Source: Pithys albifrons albifrons | Lineage: Eukaryota > Chordata > Aves > Passeriformes > Thamnophilidae | NCBI RefSeq assembly: GCF_047495875.1 | Contig: NC_092466.1 | Span: 19,836,561 to 19,900,560, forward strand | DNA length: 64,000 nt | Reading direction: 5' to 3' | In this document: one piece after another, positions 13,054 to 25,983 of the stretch | Layout of the letters: the number at the start of each line of letters is the position of its first letter | Position numbering within the stretch: the first letter of the stretch is position 1 | The notes under the pieces: generated by a model | Told to the model about the DNA's origin: nothing | Seen by the model: the letters and a program-made list of their open reading frames with translations, nothing else | Databases searched by the model: none | Translations under genes and position numbers: made by a program

Positions 13054-13719
13054 ATGTTCTATTTTGGTACATTGAGCCTAAAGTCTATTGGCTGGGAGCT
13101 GTCATCAGACATGACCATATGTTACCCAACAGTATTACAAGTAAATCCTAATTGAGTGCAAATTGTGAAGATTAAAGTCATCTCAGATTTAGCTGTATTA
13201 TGTTGAGACAAATGTGTTTCAAAGTCCTGTTTAAAATGCTGGCAATTCTCAGCACAGAAATTAACAGGCTGTCATTACCTTCGATTTTATGAGCTGTTCT
13301 AAATGTCTGGAGTTCCTTGTTTGGAGCCCTTAGTCAGAGAATGCAAGAACAGTCCTTCGCATCTCAGACTGAAAAACACCAAGGACAATGTATTATCAAC
13401 AACTGTTGAAAAGATATTAAATATTGATACAACTAAGTCACTGAAGAATCTCCTGGTATATGCTTTTCATAAATAATGGTAAAAGACGAGATGATTGCTG
13501 TTCTAACTGTGGTTAAAATCAGTTTTGCATTTAAGTAACCCACTTTCAGGATAAGCCAGGACCAGTTTATAATGCATTACCTTTTGGAAACAATTAACTG
13601 CTAGAAAGATCTTCCTTGATGATTGAAGTTTATTACTGTTTCATAAGAGGCCTGTGAAGTAGTAAGGAGCTGAACTTCATCTATTGGTGCACTTTGGATG
13701 ATGCACTCCATTTTAATGA

Positions 13720-13745
13720 GATTAAAGGTTTAATGCAGATAAAAG
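13720..13745 (+). promoter_or_regulatory. RBP3: Candidate RBP3 proximal promoter elements
   Basis: GATTAA at 13720-13725 fits the core of CRX/OTX-type sites, which drive mammalian RBP3 in photoreceptors. A weak TATA-like GATAAAAG lies at 13738-13745, about 130 bases before the start codon. The placement is sensible for a short 5' UTR, but both motifs are short and common in AT-rich DNA. This is inference. Confidence 0.3.
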
Positions 13746-13871
13746 ATCTGTTCAGTGTACCTGAATTCAACACAGGGATTTCAGCATATTTCACAGAGAG
13801 TCATTGAAGAGTTATGTTCATCTTGATCAATAAGAGCTTCTGACTTCTTTCCTGTTCCACACAAAGACAAA

Positions 13872-16800
13872 ATGACCAGGACATCTTTCTTCCTGTTTTC
13901 AGCACTGATCATGTGCAGAATACCTGCTGAGGAAATCTTTCAGCCAACTCTAGTGCTGGACATGGCTAAAGTCCTTCTGGATAATTACTGCTATCCTGAA
14001 AACCTAGTGGGAATGCAAGAAGCCATTGAACAAGCAATCAAGAGTGGGGAGATCCTGGACATCTCAGATCCAAAATTGCTGGCCAGTGTCTTGACAGCTG
14101 GAGTGCAGGGTGCTCTGAATGACCCAAGATTGGTGATTTCCTACGAGCCATTACCACATGCAGCTCCCAAACAAGAAGCTGAGCTTTCCCCTACTCGTGA
14201 ACAACTTCTGAGTCTTATTGAGCATGTGGTCATGTATGACAAGCTGGAGGGCAATGTTGGCTACCTGAGGATTGATTATATCATAGGACAGGAAGTTGTG
14301 CAGAAAGTTGGAGCTTACCTGGTGGACAAGGTGTGGAAGACGCTGATAGACACCTCTGCCCTGGTGATAGATCTTCGTCACAGCACTGGGGGACAGATTT
14401 CTGGCCTTCCCTTCATCATCTCATACTTGCATGAAGAAGACAAGGTGTTGCATATTGAGACTGTATACAATCGTCCCTCCAATACCACCACAGAGATATG
14501 GACACTGCCAAAGGTGTTGGGGGAGAGGTACGGCAAAGATAAGGATGTCATTGTTTTGATCAGCCACCACACCACAGGAGTGGCTGAAGATGTGGCTTAC
14601 ATTCTCAAGCACATGAACAGGGCTATCACTGTTGGAGAGAAGACAGCTGGAGGCTCACTGGACATCCAGAAGCTGCCAATTGGCCCCTCCAATTTCTATA
14701 TAATGGTTCCGCTGTCACGATCCGTGAGTCCCTTGAGTGGGGGTGGACAGAGCTGGGAGGTGACTGGAGTGATGCCATGTGTGGCTACTGAGGCAGAGCA
14801 AGCCTTGCAGAAGTCCCTGGACATTCTGGCAGTGCGTAGAGCAGTGCCTAGCACCCTAAGCCAACTCACAAACATATTAAAGGACTATTATAGCTTAGTG
14901 GAGCGAGTGCCAGCACTGGTGCAGCACCTCATCACCTCTGACTTCTCTTCTGTGCAGTCATCAGAGGATCTGGCCACTAAACTCAACAGTGAGTTGCAGA
15001 ACTTATCTGAAGATCCTCGCCTGCTGGTCCGAGTCATGATGCCAGGTGAAGCTGCTGTTCCCCAAGCTGAGCAACCAATTGCAATGGCAGCTGATTTACC
15101 TGACAATGAGCAACTGCTGCATGCCTTGGTGGATACTGTCTTCAAGGTGTCAGTGTTGCCAGGCAATGTTGGCTACATGCGCTTTGATGAGTTTGCAGAT
15201 GCCTCTGTGCTTGCTAAGCTGGGACCTTACATTGTCCACAAAGTGTGGGAGCCCCTTCAAAATACAGAGAACTTGATTATGGACCTACGTTACAACCCTG
15301 GAGGCCCATCTTCCTCTGCTGTGCCTGTGCTACTCTCCTATTTCCAAGATGCTGCTGCTGGTCCTGTCCATCTCTTCACAACCTATGACAGGTGCACCAA
15401 CCACACACAGGAGCACAACAGCCAGGCAGAACTGCTGGGTCAGTCCTATGGGGCTCAGCGTGGCATCTACCTGCTCACCAGCCACCACACTGCGACAGCT
15501 GCTGAGGAGTTTGCTTATCTCATGCAATCCCTGGGCCGTGCCACGCTGATTGGCGAGATCACAGCAGGAAGCCTCTCGCATACCCGTACCTTCCCTCTGC
15601 TGCAGCCTCAGCCAGGAATAACCCGTGGCCTAACTATCACAGTTCCTGTTATCACCTTCATTGACAACCATGGGGAAAGCTGGATGGGTGGAGGAGTTGT
15701 TCCTGATGCCATAGTGTTGGCTGAGGATGCACTGGAGAAGGCTGAAGAAGTGCTAGCCTTCCACAAGAACATGGGAGTACTTTTGGAAGGTACCGGGCAA
15801 CTGCTAGAGGCTCACTATGCCATCCCAGAAGTGGCTGGTAAGGCCAGTGCTATGCTCAGCACCAAACAGGCCCAAGGAGGTTATCGATCAGCAATAGACC
15901 CTGAGACTTTGGCTTCCCAGCTTACCAGTGACTTGCAGGAGGCCTCTGGGGACCATCGGCTTCATGTCTTTCACAGCCATGTGGAACCAACACCAGAAGA
16001 ACAGCTTCCCAGTGTGATTCCCAGTCCTGAAGAGCTAAGCTACATCATTGAGGCACTCTTCAAAATTGAGGTATTGCCAGGAAACCTGGGTTACCTTCGC
16101 TTTGATATGATGGCTGAGGCAGAAACAGTGAAGGCCATTGGGCCCCAGCTGCTGCAGATGGTATGGAACAAGCTAGTGGACACAGATGCAATGATTATTG
16201 ACATGAGGTACAACACAGGTGGCTACTCCACTGCCATCCCAATACTTTGTTCCTACTTCTTTGAGCCTGAGCCACGACAACACCTTTACACTGTCTTTGA
16301 TCGTAGCACCTCCCGCAGCACAGAGGTGTGGACTCTCCCCCAGCTCACTGGTAAAAGATACAGCTCCCTCAAGGACATCTATATCCTAACAAGCCATATG
16401 AGTGGCTCAGCAGCTGAAGCTTTCACCCGCTCTATGAAGGACCTACACCGGGCCACAGTTATTGGTGAGCCCACAGTCGGTGGAGCCCTCTCAGTGGGCA
16501 TTTATCGTGTTGGTAACAGTTCCCTATATGCCTCCATTCCCAGCCAAGTGGTGCTCAGCCCAGTCACTGGCAAAGTATGGAGTGTCTCTGGGGTGGAACC
16601 ACACATCACCATCCAGGCCAGTGAGGCCATGTCTGTAGCTCAGCACATTGCCAACCTGCGTGCCCAGGTGCCACAGACACTGCACACTGTAGGCAAGCTG
16701 GTGGCAGATAATTATGCCTTTGAGGACATTGGGACAGTTATAGCATCCAACCTCACCAAGAACATCAACAATTATAAAAGGATTAATACAGAAGAAGAGC

Positions 16801-16913
16801 TGGCCAGGAAGGTGACTGCCATCTTACAAGCTCTATCTGATGATGAACACCTGAAATTACTCTACATTCCTGAACGTGCCAAGGGCAGCATCCCAGGGAT
16901 CATTCCAAGACAG
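13872..16913 (+). CDS. RBP3: RBP3 (interphotoreceptor retinoid-binding protein) exon 1: modules 1-3 and start of module 4
   Basis: RBP3 is secreted by photoreceptors into the interphotoreceptor matrix, where it carries all-trans-retinol and 11-cis-retinal between photoreceptors and pigment epithelium in the visual cycle. The first ATG opens a short signal peptide (about residues 1-16), followed by the family segment [19 protein letters not shown]. The protein is built of ~300-residue repeats with a crotonase-like, tail-protease-related fold. The repeat marker GN(V/L)GY(L/M)R occurs at residues 127, 431 and 737, an even spacing of about 305. Further markers are IDLRH/MDLRY/IDMRY, TEIWTLP and AAEEFA-type segments. 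The exon is 3,042 bases (1,014 codons, phase 0) and ends at CAG|GTACAG. An intron inside module 4 only, after a giant exon, is the arrangement known for tetrapod RBP3. Joined with exons 2-4 it gives 1,234 residues, against 1,247 in human from memory. Confidence 0.97.
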
Positions 16914-19900
16914 GTACAGTTCTCTTGTATCCAGGTATTGTGATGCCAGCTAGAATGGGAGCACTGAGGCAGATACCTTGTTTTGTTTCTAGCCCATATC
17001 ATAAACCCATCAGGATTTCCCAGTAACCAGAGGAGAAGCCAATGCCTCAGTAGGTTTCATACGCTGAGATGTCTGACACTGAGGCAAGTCACTTGTGGGA
17101 GTAACTTATGGTAGTAGATGGTTGTTTTGGATGCATGCATTTTGGGAACAACCTTCAGGTTGTGAATCTCAGTTGCCATCTGCCACAAGGAAATATGCAG
17201 AGCTTCATAGTTAGAGGGAAGGTATCGCATTGTCTCTGTGATCCTTCCTCTTTCAGTGCTACAGCTCTTCAAGCTGTAATAAATTAATGCAGAAACCCAC
17301 TGGTTACAAACCCAGGTTGTAATTTAAGAAGAATTTGGTGGGACCAGAGTAAATGCATGCACTCACTAAACACGTAGCCGCATCCTCTTTGATGGATTTT
17401 TCTATTTAAAATTGTAGCAGCTGACATCTTTTACACCAGAATAAAAAGCAACATCTTTGGTACTGGCACTGGAGACTTGTTCTGATAGTATCTCATGCCC
17501 AGCATCAGACAGTTTCTCAGTGAACTAGAAATACTTTGGAAGAAGTACATGGGTGGAAGTTAGGTGACCCCAGGGAGAAATTGATTTTTAATAATCTACT
17601 TTTGCCCTTGCTGTGTGGTTTGCATAACAGTCTGTGCTTTGTTCTGAGCCTGAGTGTTTAAACACTGGTCTGCCTTGGCACTCTTTCTTGTTCACTGTTG
17701 TACTGAAGGGATTCCCAGGAGCACTTGTTAAAATTCCATCTTCAAATTAAGTAGAGGCTCAGGATAACCTGATCCCTTTCTTGGATGAAGTTAGCTCCTT
17801 TCTAGCTACTGTAGTATGTTCTCCAAGGACTCATAAAATTACTTTTTTAAGACAATGAACCAGAATAGACCAAGTGTCAGGTAACTATTAAATGTTTCCT
17901 GGGGGAGAAAATCTGTGGGCTTCCACCCTCTGAAGTTTTCGGCATATGTGATTTAAAGTGGGCATGACTGTTGTGATATTATCACAAATACTGAGGTCAA
18001 GGACAAAGTCTAAGCATTGCAAGGGGAGGGTGTTCTCTTCAAATTTGTTACCCAAGAGATGCTGGCCCCATTCTTGCCTCTAAGCTTAACTGGAAATAAT
18101 TAATTAAAGGGTTCATCTATTCCATTGTTCTCTTTCTGGCCTAACTAGGATGAGTGTAGAAAACTTCACTCTAAAGATGTCAATTTTTTTTTGACAGAGC
18201 TCTCAATATATCAGTAGTAATACATCATAATTTCTCCCCATTATACAACATGGGTTCATCTTTCAAATTAGTCACTGTTTTCACTGAAAGCTGTTAATGC
18301 ATATTGTTGGCTGTTTTTTCTTGTTCAGATCTTACTTTATTCAGACCTTGAATGATAAGAAGACATTGTAGAGGACAAATATCTTATTTTTCCCGTAATG
18401 TGAAATTCTCATACTGACAGAGCTAGTGAAGAAATGTCATTATACTATTTAATGCCTTCCTTTAATGTAATTATTTGTCAAGTAAAATTACTGGAAGAGG
18501 GATACACCCATAAGAGGGAAATCACATCAGTATGGATGAAAATCAGGACAAATGTGAGATTTCTTCAAGGTGAAATAATCTAGAAAGCAGAGAATCAAAT
18601 GTCTTTTATGAGACTAAAATGTTTCCAGAGGCATAAGTATTTTCTCATAGTGCTGGAAGAAACTGGGAGACAGAAAGACAAGACAGCAGTGCTAACATGT
18701 GTACAAAGACACTGAAGTCATAGAAATAAAGGATTTTTCTTGAGATGGAGGTTAAAAAATATTCACCTGTTCCACAGAACCCTGTACATCAGGAGTACCT
18801 TAATCTCCTGTTTTGCCTTTGTACAGCTAAGATGGATGCTTTCTGTGGAACACTTCAGGGATACCCCAGAGAGCAAATTTTCGATTAAAATGTTTACATG
18901 ATGGCAGTAATTGCATTTGTAAGTAATAATTAAAAAAAAAAATTAAAATTTTTGCAGTCCTACACATCAACATAGTGGCTTTCTTAACTTTCTTAATCTG
19001 TAACAAATTTATTCCTCAAAAACCTAAGAACTGGTTTTTCTCTTGTACTACCTACCTTCCAATCTACCCTCTCTCTTGACAGTGGGAGGTTACTGTAAAT
19101 GACCTTGACGGTGTAGCAGATTCAATTAAATGAAAGTGATGATGAATAACTATAGGAAGGATAGGATGAGACATAGGAGATAGACAAGTGAAATTCATGT
19201 AGAACTTTACATCTGCTGCACTAGAATGGCTGCTGAAGCATAATACAGGGTTCTGAATATGTCTTCTCTATGCAGCAGCAAGGTCAATGCTAGCCAGAGC
19301 TGTCGGCTGCATAAACACCAATTTCTAAAGTCAGACTTCCTAGAAGAAAATTTTGTATATATTGATTGTGATCCAGAAAATAACATTTTGCTTTTAAGAC
19401 AGAGCTCTGTAAACTTGCTGGCATGCAGTTCAATAATCCCTACTTCTTATTCTTCTGTTTGTCTTTCTCTCCCCCTCCAGCCATTCCTTCCTTTCCATAC
19501 TGAAACATTTGTGTTTGTGACTGAGTGTCTACCTAAGGAAGAACTGCTGCCTGATTTTTGGCAAATGTGTTATGTCAGATCTAAGTGACAAGTCTCCCTG
19601 AGTGACTCTTATGGCCCCTTCATAATGTCCAAATATTTTTAACGCAGTCTTTACACCTAATAGAATTTTTGTATTGATGTTTTAGATAAGCAGGTGAAAA
19701 TAGTATTCAGAGTAACAGGCCAAAAAGGAATCCCTTATAAAGAGAAATTGTTTCTGCATTTGAAGTCCTCGTATTCCCAGATAAAAAATATGTACCCATA
19801 GCACAGTGTTGTAATTGCTGAAGAAGACAATAGTTACAGATGCTTCACCAGAAAAGAGTACAATTTGCTTATGTCTCTTCATTAATGAGTGAAATAAAAA

Positions 19901-21094
19901 TGCTCAGCCTCAAAGTGTCAAGATAGATAATTATATTGCTACATCTACTGCTGATGGAAAGAAAAAAAATTTTGTAGGCTCATATGATGCTGATTTATAT
20001 CAACAGAACCATAGTAAAGTCAGCAGAACGATGCAAGTTTATGCAAGCCAGAAAAGTGTCTGGTGTTTAACGCTCATTAACTCTTCACCGTTTGTAATTC
20101 TTGCTCACTTTTTGCATTTGGTGCAGAAAAGAATAAAACACTTTGTGATGGTATTTTAACTGCAAATGTAGCTGCATTGACACTGTGTATCAGGATCAGA
20201 AGATGAAAGGTACTAGAAAAGGAACAAAGTCAATAGCAGAGATCTGTTTGTGCTCATTTTTCTCTATTGCTATTAATGTTACAGTAGATTTGACCATTCA
20301 TTTTAAGGTTTTTTTGGTGGTTTTTGCATTAAAATCAAAATTTAATGATGAACTGTGTTTGCTTTCAAATGTAATCGTGCAGGGCATTGACAGGAAAATA
20401 ACTGCTCACTTGCTTGCAGTGTGTTACAAGTTGTGTATTGTCAGAGCAGGGTTGCACACCACTATGCAGTGCAGTCTTTTGCAGGCTGAAAGTACAGCTT
20501 CTCACTCCGCCCTGCACTCCCTCAACAGGGACTGATAGCCTTAAATAACTCCTTTTAATCCTTTTCCAGAGCACCATTCCAGACAGTATCAGTTTTTGGT
20601 AGTGGCAACCCCCTCATCCAGGTGCAATGGTGGGTGGGATTAGAATTCAAAGCTACAGTTCTGGGCAGGGGGGGAAGGGAGAAATTTTCTCTGAAAAGCA
20701 CAATGAGGTTAAATACGAACACTTTCAGGGTTCTTACACAGCTTCTATGGTTATAGTAGTTGACTGCACAACTCTGAGAAGAAAACAGCTTGTTTAGGGA
20801 GAGTCCTGTAAAAATGTATATGGGCTCTTCAGCATTCATAAGCTGAGCACAAATCAATAGAGTCTAGTTGTTGCAGTAAATAATAATCATCATCAAACTG
20901 GAATGGATAAGACGGAATATAATCAGTAAGATGTGAAGTCTTCTGCTACATATACCTCTAAAGGAAATTCATCTAGAGTGTAAATAAGCAATGGTTTTCT
21001 GAAAAGATGTGGCTCAAATAGGTAGATACCAGAAAAGAGAAACAAGGATAAAGAGAAGATTGAATAAAAGTAATCTTGAAAAAGTTTAAAATAT

Positions 21095-21455
21095 TTGAGT
21101 TGTTTATTCCAGAGAGAAGAAAACTGAGAGGAGACGTGAAAACTGACTTCAGATACGTAAGAGACTGTTTCAAATATGAAAAGAATCATCTGTTCCCTTG
21201 CCCATAATAAATAGGCCAAGTAATGCATTTAAACTGTACAAAGTAGTGAACTTAGACTGTTTACACTAGATCTTAAAAACATCTTTGTAATGGTAAGGCT
21301 AGTGACGTACTAGACTGGATTGCCTGGAAATCACCCAGTAGTAGGGGTGTTTTTAAGAGCAATTGAGAATCAGCAGTCAGGGATGTAGCTGATCTTGTTC
21401 AGTCCCTGAGCTGGGGGCCCTACTAGGATAGATGATTCCATTCCAGCCTGTGAGG
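21095..21455 (+). mobile_element. Old CR1 LINE fragment (3' region), sense orientation
   Basis: The string of phrases matches the 3' part of avian and reptilian CR1 elements as I know them. In order these are: AGAAAACTGAGAGGAGACGTG, a CAGATACGTAAGAG segment, a TCTGTTCCC segment, GATTGCCTGGAAAT, a TTTTTAAGAGCAATT segment, then a GATTCCATTCCAGCC-like end. It is diverged with several indels, so it is an old, inactive relic. Boundaries are approximate. Confidence 0.7.
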
Positions 21456-23774
21456 GTACACAAGGAACCCAAATATTACTCTAAGAAAGGCACAACCTTC
21501 CCACTCAGCTCCCAAGATCTCATGGTTCTTAAACTAACCTCAGTATTCACATTTGCAGAGGGCATTGGCTGATCATATTTAACAGCTAGCAGTTGACAGC
21601 ACTAGCAACCTTAGTGGAAATCACTGCTACCTTACCATTGTCAGCACAAAAATATCTATGAAAATACAGTTTCCATCTAAATAGAAAAAAAAACAATTTA
21701 GGGGAGAGATGAAAGAAAAGAGGAAAGAGAAGTTCAATTGGAAAAGTAGTTTGCCAACGATTGGGATATGTGTCGGTCACAGAACCACAGATGAAACTCC
21801 ATGCACAAGTCCCAGGGCAGAATTTTGGGTCCTTTCTTTGTCACATCATGTATTCCAGTAAGGCCACTTACCTGTGGAAGGGAGTCTGCAGAATAGGACT
21901 GGAGATCCCACATAGTTAATAAAAGAACATTTTTCCTTGGCTTAAAGTGGAGTAAGCTTGGAAGTCCTTTAGTCTGGCCACATTGCTTACAGTGTGCACC
22001 TGAGGGTTTATATTTAACATCAAGTCATTTGTATGTAAACATTGTCTGACTGAGCAGCAGGATCTTACTTTCAGCTGCATCCTGTCCCAGCTTGTTCTTG
22101 GCCTGCAAACAGAGTCCTCCCTTCCAAAACAGAGCATGTGGTTGCTCCTTTGGTAATCTAGACTTACCTCCTCAGGTACCAGCGGAACATGTGACAGGTA
22201 TCAGTGTCATGTATCCACAGTTTTCCAGGACAGTAACTCTCCATTGTCCCAGCCTCCTCACCTTGTTTGTGTCCTAGAATTAGATTCTGAGTGCTTTTCC
22301 TCTGATTTCCGGTCTTTAGAATAGATAATTTTCATACATTTTTCTGAGCCATGAAGATGAAGACCTTTGTTTTAGAACCTTGTACATTCATTTAACCCCA
22401 TGAGACCTGAGGCTTTAAGAGCAACCTGCCCATCTTGAAAACTGTAATGAATTTTCAAGAGTTAACAATGCTGAAGTCCTCAGTGAACAAAGATGTGATG
22501 CATCACAGTAAAAGAACAAGTAGAGAAAAAGTTTACCAGGCAAAGAGGTTATTCTTAATCAACATATTTATAGCTAGGCATCTAGCAATTATTGGAGACA
22601 GAGATAAGACATCTGTGAGCTCAGTTAAAATATTATTAGCAAGTGGATGAGAGTAACACATCAATTTTTTTTGCAGATGCTGCCAATGAGTGATGATTTC
22701 TTTTCTCCTGAGGGCACCAGTATGTCTGAACTAGATATAAGCTCTGTCAGAACAATCAATGCATGTTGGATATATTTTTCAAAACTGTGATTTGTTAATC
22801 AAAGTACAGCGGGCAGATCAAGTAGCATTACTGTCACTGGGAAGTGGATTGGAAATGACAAACTCGGTAGTGCTGGACTGGTATGTTTACGGTCCAGATA
22901 CAACGGTTATTTTCAGAAGGTATAGTGAGAAAGAAGGGTACAGAAAAGAGTTTGCTCTTACCATCAGATCAACAACTAATGGCCAACAGGGCTTTTAAAT
23001 TAGTTAATGAAATTTTGGCATACCGAAGAAATTGAATGATAAAGTGTGATATGGTGGGTAATTTTCCCCTAGGTAAAGACTTGAGTTGTGTCAAATACAA
23101 TTGCATTCACACACCTTGGAAAAACCTCTTTCTGCTGTGGCAGACCTGATTTTGGCAGGAGCACAACTCCAGGCCACAGCACTATATGGAGGGCAGGAGA
23201 TTACCTGACTCTTCTACAGTTGTAGAAAGCCCCAAATGCCTCCTGTTTTCTATGTCATATCACAAGCTGGAAGAGCACCTTTTAGCACGCAGTCACTTCT
23301 GACTCCTTGTAAAAGCATGGATTGTCTGGGGCTGAGCTACGGCAAAGGGCAACTGATTAAAACGAAGGTATAAAATAATTTTCACAGTAACCCTGAGGAG
23401 AAAAGGCCAAATGGCCGAAGGTCACCTAAATCATATGTATCCTGACGTCTTATCTTCTTAAGCAGAAAGAGTCTATTCCATTTTGAGATACTGCATGCAA
23501 AACAGAAGTTTGGCAATAGGAACTGGCTATGTCTCAATGCATATGAGGATTACTAGGATAACTTTATTATTTGGCTACACATTGCTGCTAAAAAGATGTC
23601 TGCTGTTTAATAACAGAAGCTAAGCAAAATGAAATTAATCACAGCCTAACATGTGACAATCCAGGCACATGGCTACCATAAAAGAGATTTAGCACACCTA
23701 CTTCATGAGTGTCCCAGCACATGTCCAACACAACCAGTCTGTCACAGGGACTGGGTCATTATGAAAGGCTGGGG

Positions 23775-23834
23775 CCAATCACACCTGCAGTCAGCAGCTA
23801 TTTGTCAGATGAGGCCAATCAAAAGATTATAAAA
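23775..23834 (+). promoter_or_regulatory. Promoter-like CCAAT-CCAAT-TATAAAA cluster in RBP3 intron 1
   Basis: Two CCAAT boxes (23775-23779 and 23815-23819) precede a TATAAAA (23828-23834) on the plus strand. This compact arrangement could be the remnant of an LTR promoter or a cryptic start. No LTR termini were identified. Exon 2 of RBP3 lies about 450 bases downstream, so an internal transcript is conceivable but unproven. Confidence 0.3.
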
Positions 23835-24281
23835 GTCCCAGGTGCCCCATTTGGAAAGAACTCACAAAGGTAACAGGTGGGCTTGTGTGGCAGACCTGGG
23901 ACAGTGGCCTATGTTGCAGGCGTGTTTGATTTGAATCCTTTGACTCTTTGCAAGATTGTCCTTATAGTCTTCTCAGCCTATTTGGCCCAAGAAAATTCCT
24001 GTATTTTAGAAAAATATGCTGAGCCCTGGCATACAGGTGCCTGATCCAGGTTCTGGGCATGTTATAGATGCAACTGAGACTGTGCAAAATTGCATCAGCC
24101 AATGCTAATCTATATTTAATATGAAAAAAATTATATACTCTATTATGTTTTTCAAACTTGGTCACATTCTTCACACATGTCCCACCTGGATTAAACTTGA
24201 CCCACATAACATGTTTTACATTTTGTGCCAAGCTAATAACTGCCAGCAAATGATTTGTTTTGTTTTTTCAAACTCTTTCAG

Positions 24282-24472
24282 ATCCCTTCCCCAGAAGTAT
24301 TTGAAGATCTGATTAAATTTTCATTCCATACAAATGTATTTGAAAACAACATCGGCTATCTGCGATTTGATATGTTTGGAGACAGTGAACTTCTAACCCA
24401 GGTGTCCGACCTACTGGTAGAGCATGTTTGGAAGAAAATTGTTCACACAGATGCATTAATCATAGACATGAG
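24282..24472 (+). CDS. RBP3: RBP3 exon 2 (module 4)
   Basis: Begins after TTTCAG with [13 protein letters not shown] and carries the fourth repeat marker [13 protein letters not shown], at about residue 1036. It ends IIDM plus two bases of the next codon, at donor ATGAG|GTAAAC. Length is 191 bases, entering in phase 0 and leaving in phase 2. The wording is near-identical to vertebrate IRBP module 4, and the phases close with exons 1 and 3. Confidence 0.96.
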
Positions 24473-24785
24473 GTAAACATTTGAATGGCAAATGACCAAA
24501 GCTCTTTCAAAACGGCATTTTATTTGCAACAGTGAATTAGCTTTACATGGCTTACTGTCCTGTTCACTGGCTAACCTTGTCGGATTAAATGAGAAAATGA
24601 AAACAGCCAAGGAAAACAGTAACAGTCTGGAACTACATCTCAAGATAAATTGTACCATCACTTGAGATGCTTAGAACTAGATACCAAACTTAGGGAATAG
24701 GTTGCAGAATGCAATCCTGGATGCCACATGTGTTTTATTTCTCTAATTTATTTCTAATCTAACTGTGCATGTGGCCTGCATTAAT

Positions 24786-24812
24786 TATATATATATATAT
24801 ATATATATATTA
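24786..24812. repeat. (TA)n microsatellite
   Basis: A simple run of about a dozen TA units in RBP3 intron 2. Confidence 0.9.
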
Positions 24813-25778
24813 AATCTTTCACTTCATGCAGTGGTCAACTGATTCAACAGTCAAAAAGATAGACCATGAGTAAGGCTGTGCTACAGTTTGCCATATCTGC
24901 AGTGCTAAGTAACCCTGGGCAATCAGCTCTGTACAAAATGGCCTTTGTGTACAGAGCACAAAGGTGGTTTAGAGGTGCTGTAGCACTCCTGGACTCTGCT
25001 GCCCCAAGCTGCAGCATCATATGCCTGCTCTCAGCTAACATTCTGTGGGACACTCCCATGTAAGCAGTGCCCCAAATCTTACAAGCCAGAAGACAGCATC
25101 CATTTTTTCCCAGCTATAAAAGCAAATTAAGATCAAAAATATATGTTTCCCATACAATACTTAGGTAAGTAATGCCCCTGTTTTGGTCCAGAGCTAATGT
25201 GTGTGAATCCAGAATACTACAAACATCAACCAAAGAAAAGAAGGCCTTTGTAAGAACTTGGGTTTAGTGCTAGAACCACTTGTGTCCTTTGTTATCACAG
25301 AACTCTTAACATTTAGTTATCTTCTTAATAATCTTGTGGGATTTGCAGCATAAGCAGGAAAAGATGAGAGCAGAGAGAGCACAGAAGAGGCAAAGCAGCA
25401 ACCAACATAACACACCCATGATTGAATCTGAATTCAGCAAAGGCACCACGATCTTCCAATGAACTTGAGATATGACTCAGAATTTCCTCTTTCTTCCCCT
25501 AGTTTTCTCTCATGCTAAAAATTTCAGGGCTGGGGCAATAAAAGAGCAAAGATGAAACAATATCTCAGGTACCAAATGGTGTCATTATAGCTCTTTTTTT
25601 GATTGCTTGAGTTTGCTCAGGTTTTTTTAATTTATATATACAAAGTATTTCCAGTATTTTGAGTGAACACAAAAGATCCAGTCTCGGAAGGCATATAAAA
25701 GAGAACCCCAAAAATTACACCTTTTGAAATTCTCCATAAAAGAATCTTCTAATTTTAAGGCAAGGCTCATGATTTAAA

Positions 25779-25983
25779 TTTTGCATGGGATTAACTGTAA
25801 TGAATTATGTTTCTCATTTTTTAAGTTTTTCTCCCTGGAACAGCTGGGCCAGTGATGAACTGCATATTCTGATAATTTTGATTTTGTGTGGGATTAACCA
25901 TAATGCATAAAGTCTCTCACCTTATTAGTTCCCCTTCATGGAATAGCTGTGCCACTCATGAACTTCCTATTTTTAACCCTCCC
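25779..25983. repeat. Diverged tandem duplication, period about 103 bp
   Basis: Copy 1 (25779-25881) and copy 2 (25882 to about 25983) align end to end. Shared landmarks are TTTTG-TGGGATTAAC, TAATG, TCTCA, TGGAA-AGCTG-GCCA and ATGAACT. I estimate identity at roughly three quarters by eye. It is older than the 73-bp duplication upstream of RBP3. Confidence 0.8.

Larger units (their letters stand above)
8573..13700. other. Intergenic DNA between GDF2 and RBP3, distal part
   Basis: AT-rich non-coding DNA. Apart from the tandem duplication at 10675-10820 and a short C run near 13042-13053, I see no gene, RNA or recent mobile element. Open frames are short and have no recognisable domains. Confidence 0.6.
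16914..24281 (+). other. RBP3: RBP3 intron 1
   Basis: Intron of 7,368 bases from GTACAG to TTTCAG, phase 0. The frame reads through for ten codons and then stops at 16941-16943, so retention would truncate module 4. It contains a sense-oriented CR1 relic (21095-21455) and a promoter-like CCAAT/TATA cluster (23775-23834). I see no nested gene with coding support. Confidence 0.85.

Noticed and set aside
14888..15581. Minus-strand and shifted frames inside RBP3 exon 1
   Set aside because: They are shadows of the well-supported RBP3 reading frame.
24928..24957. Short hairpin built on CTGTACAAA and TTTGTGTACAG
   Set aside because: The stem is short and imperfect, and the loop and flanks do not resemble a microRNA precursor or other known RNA.
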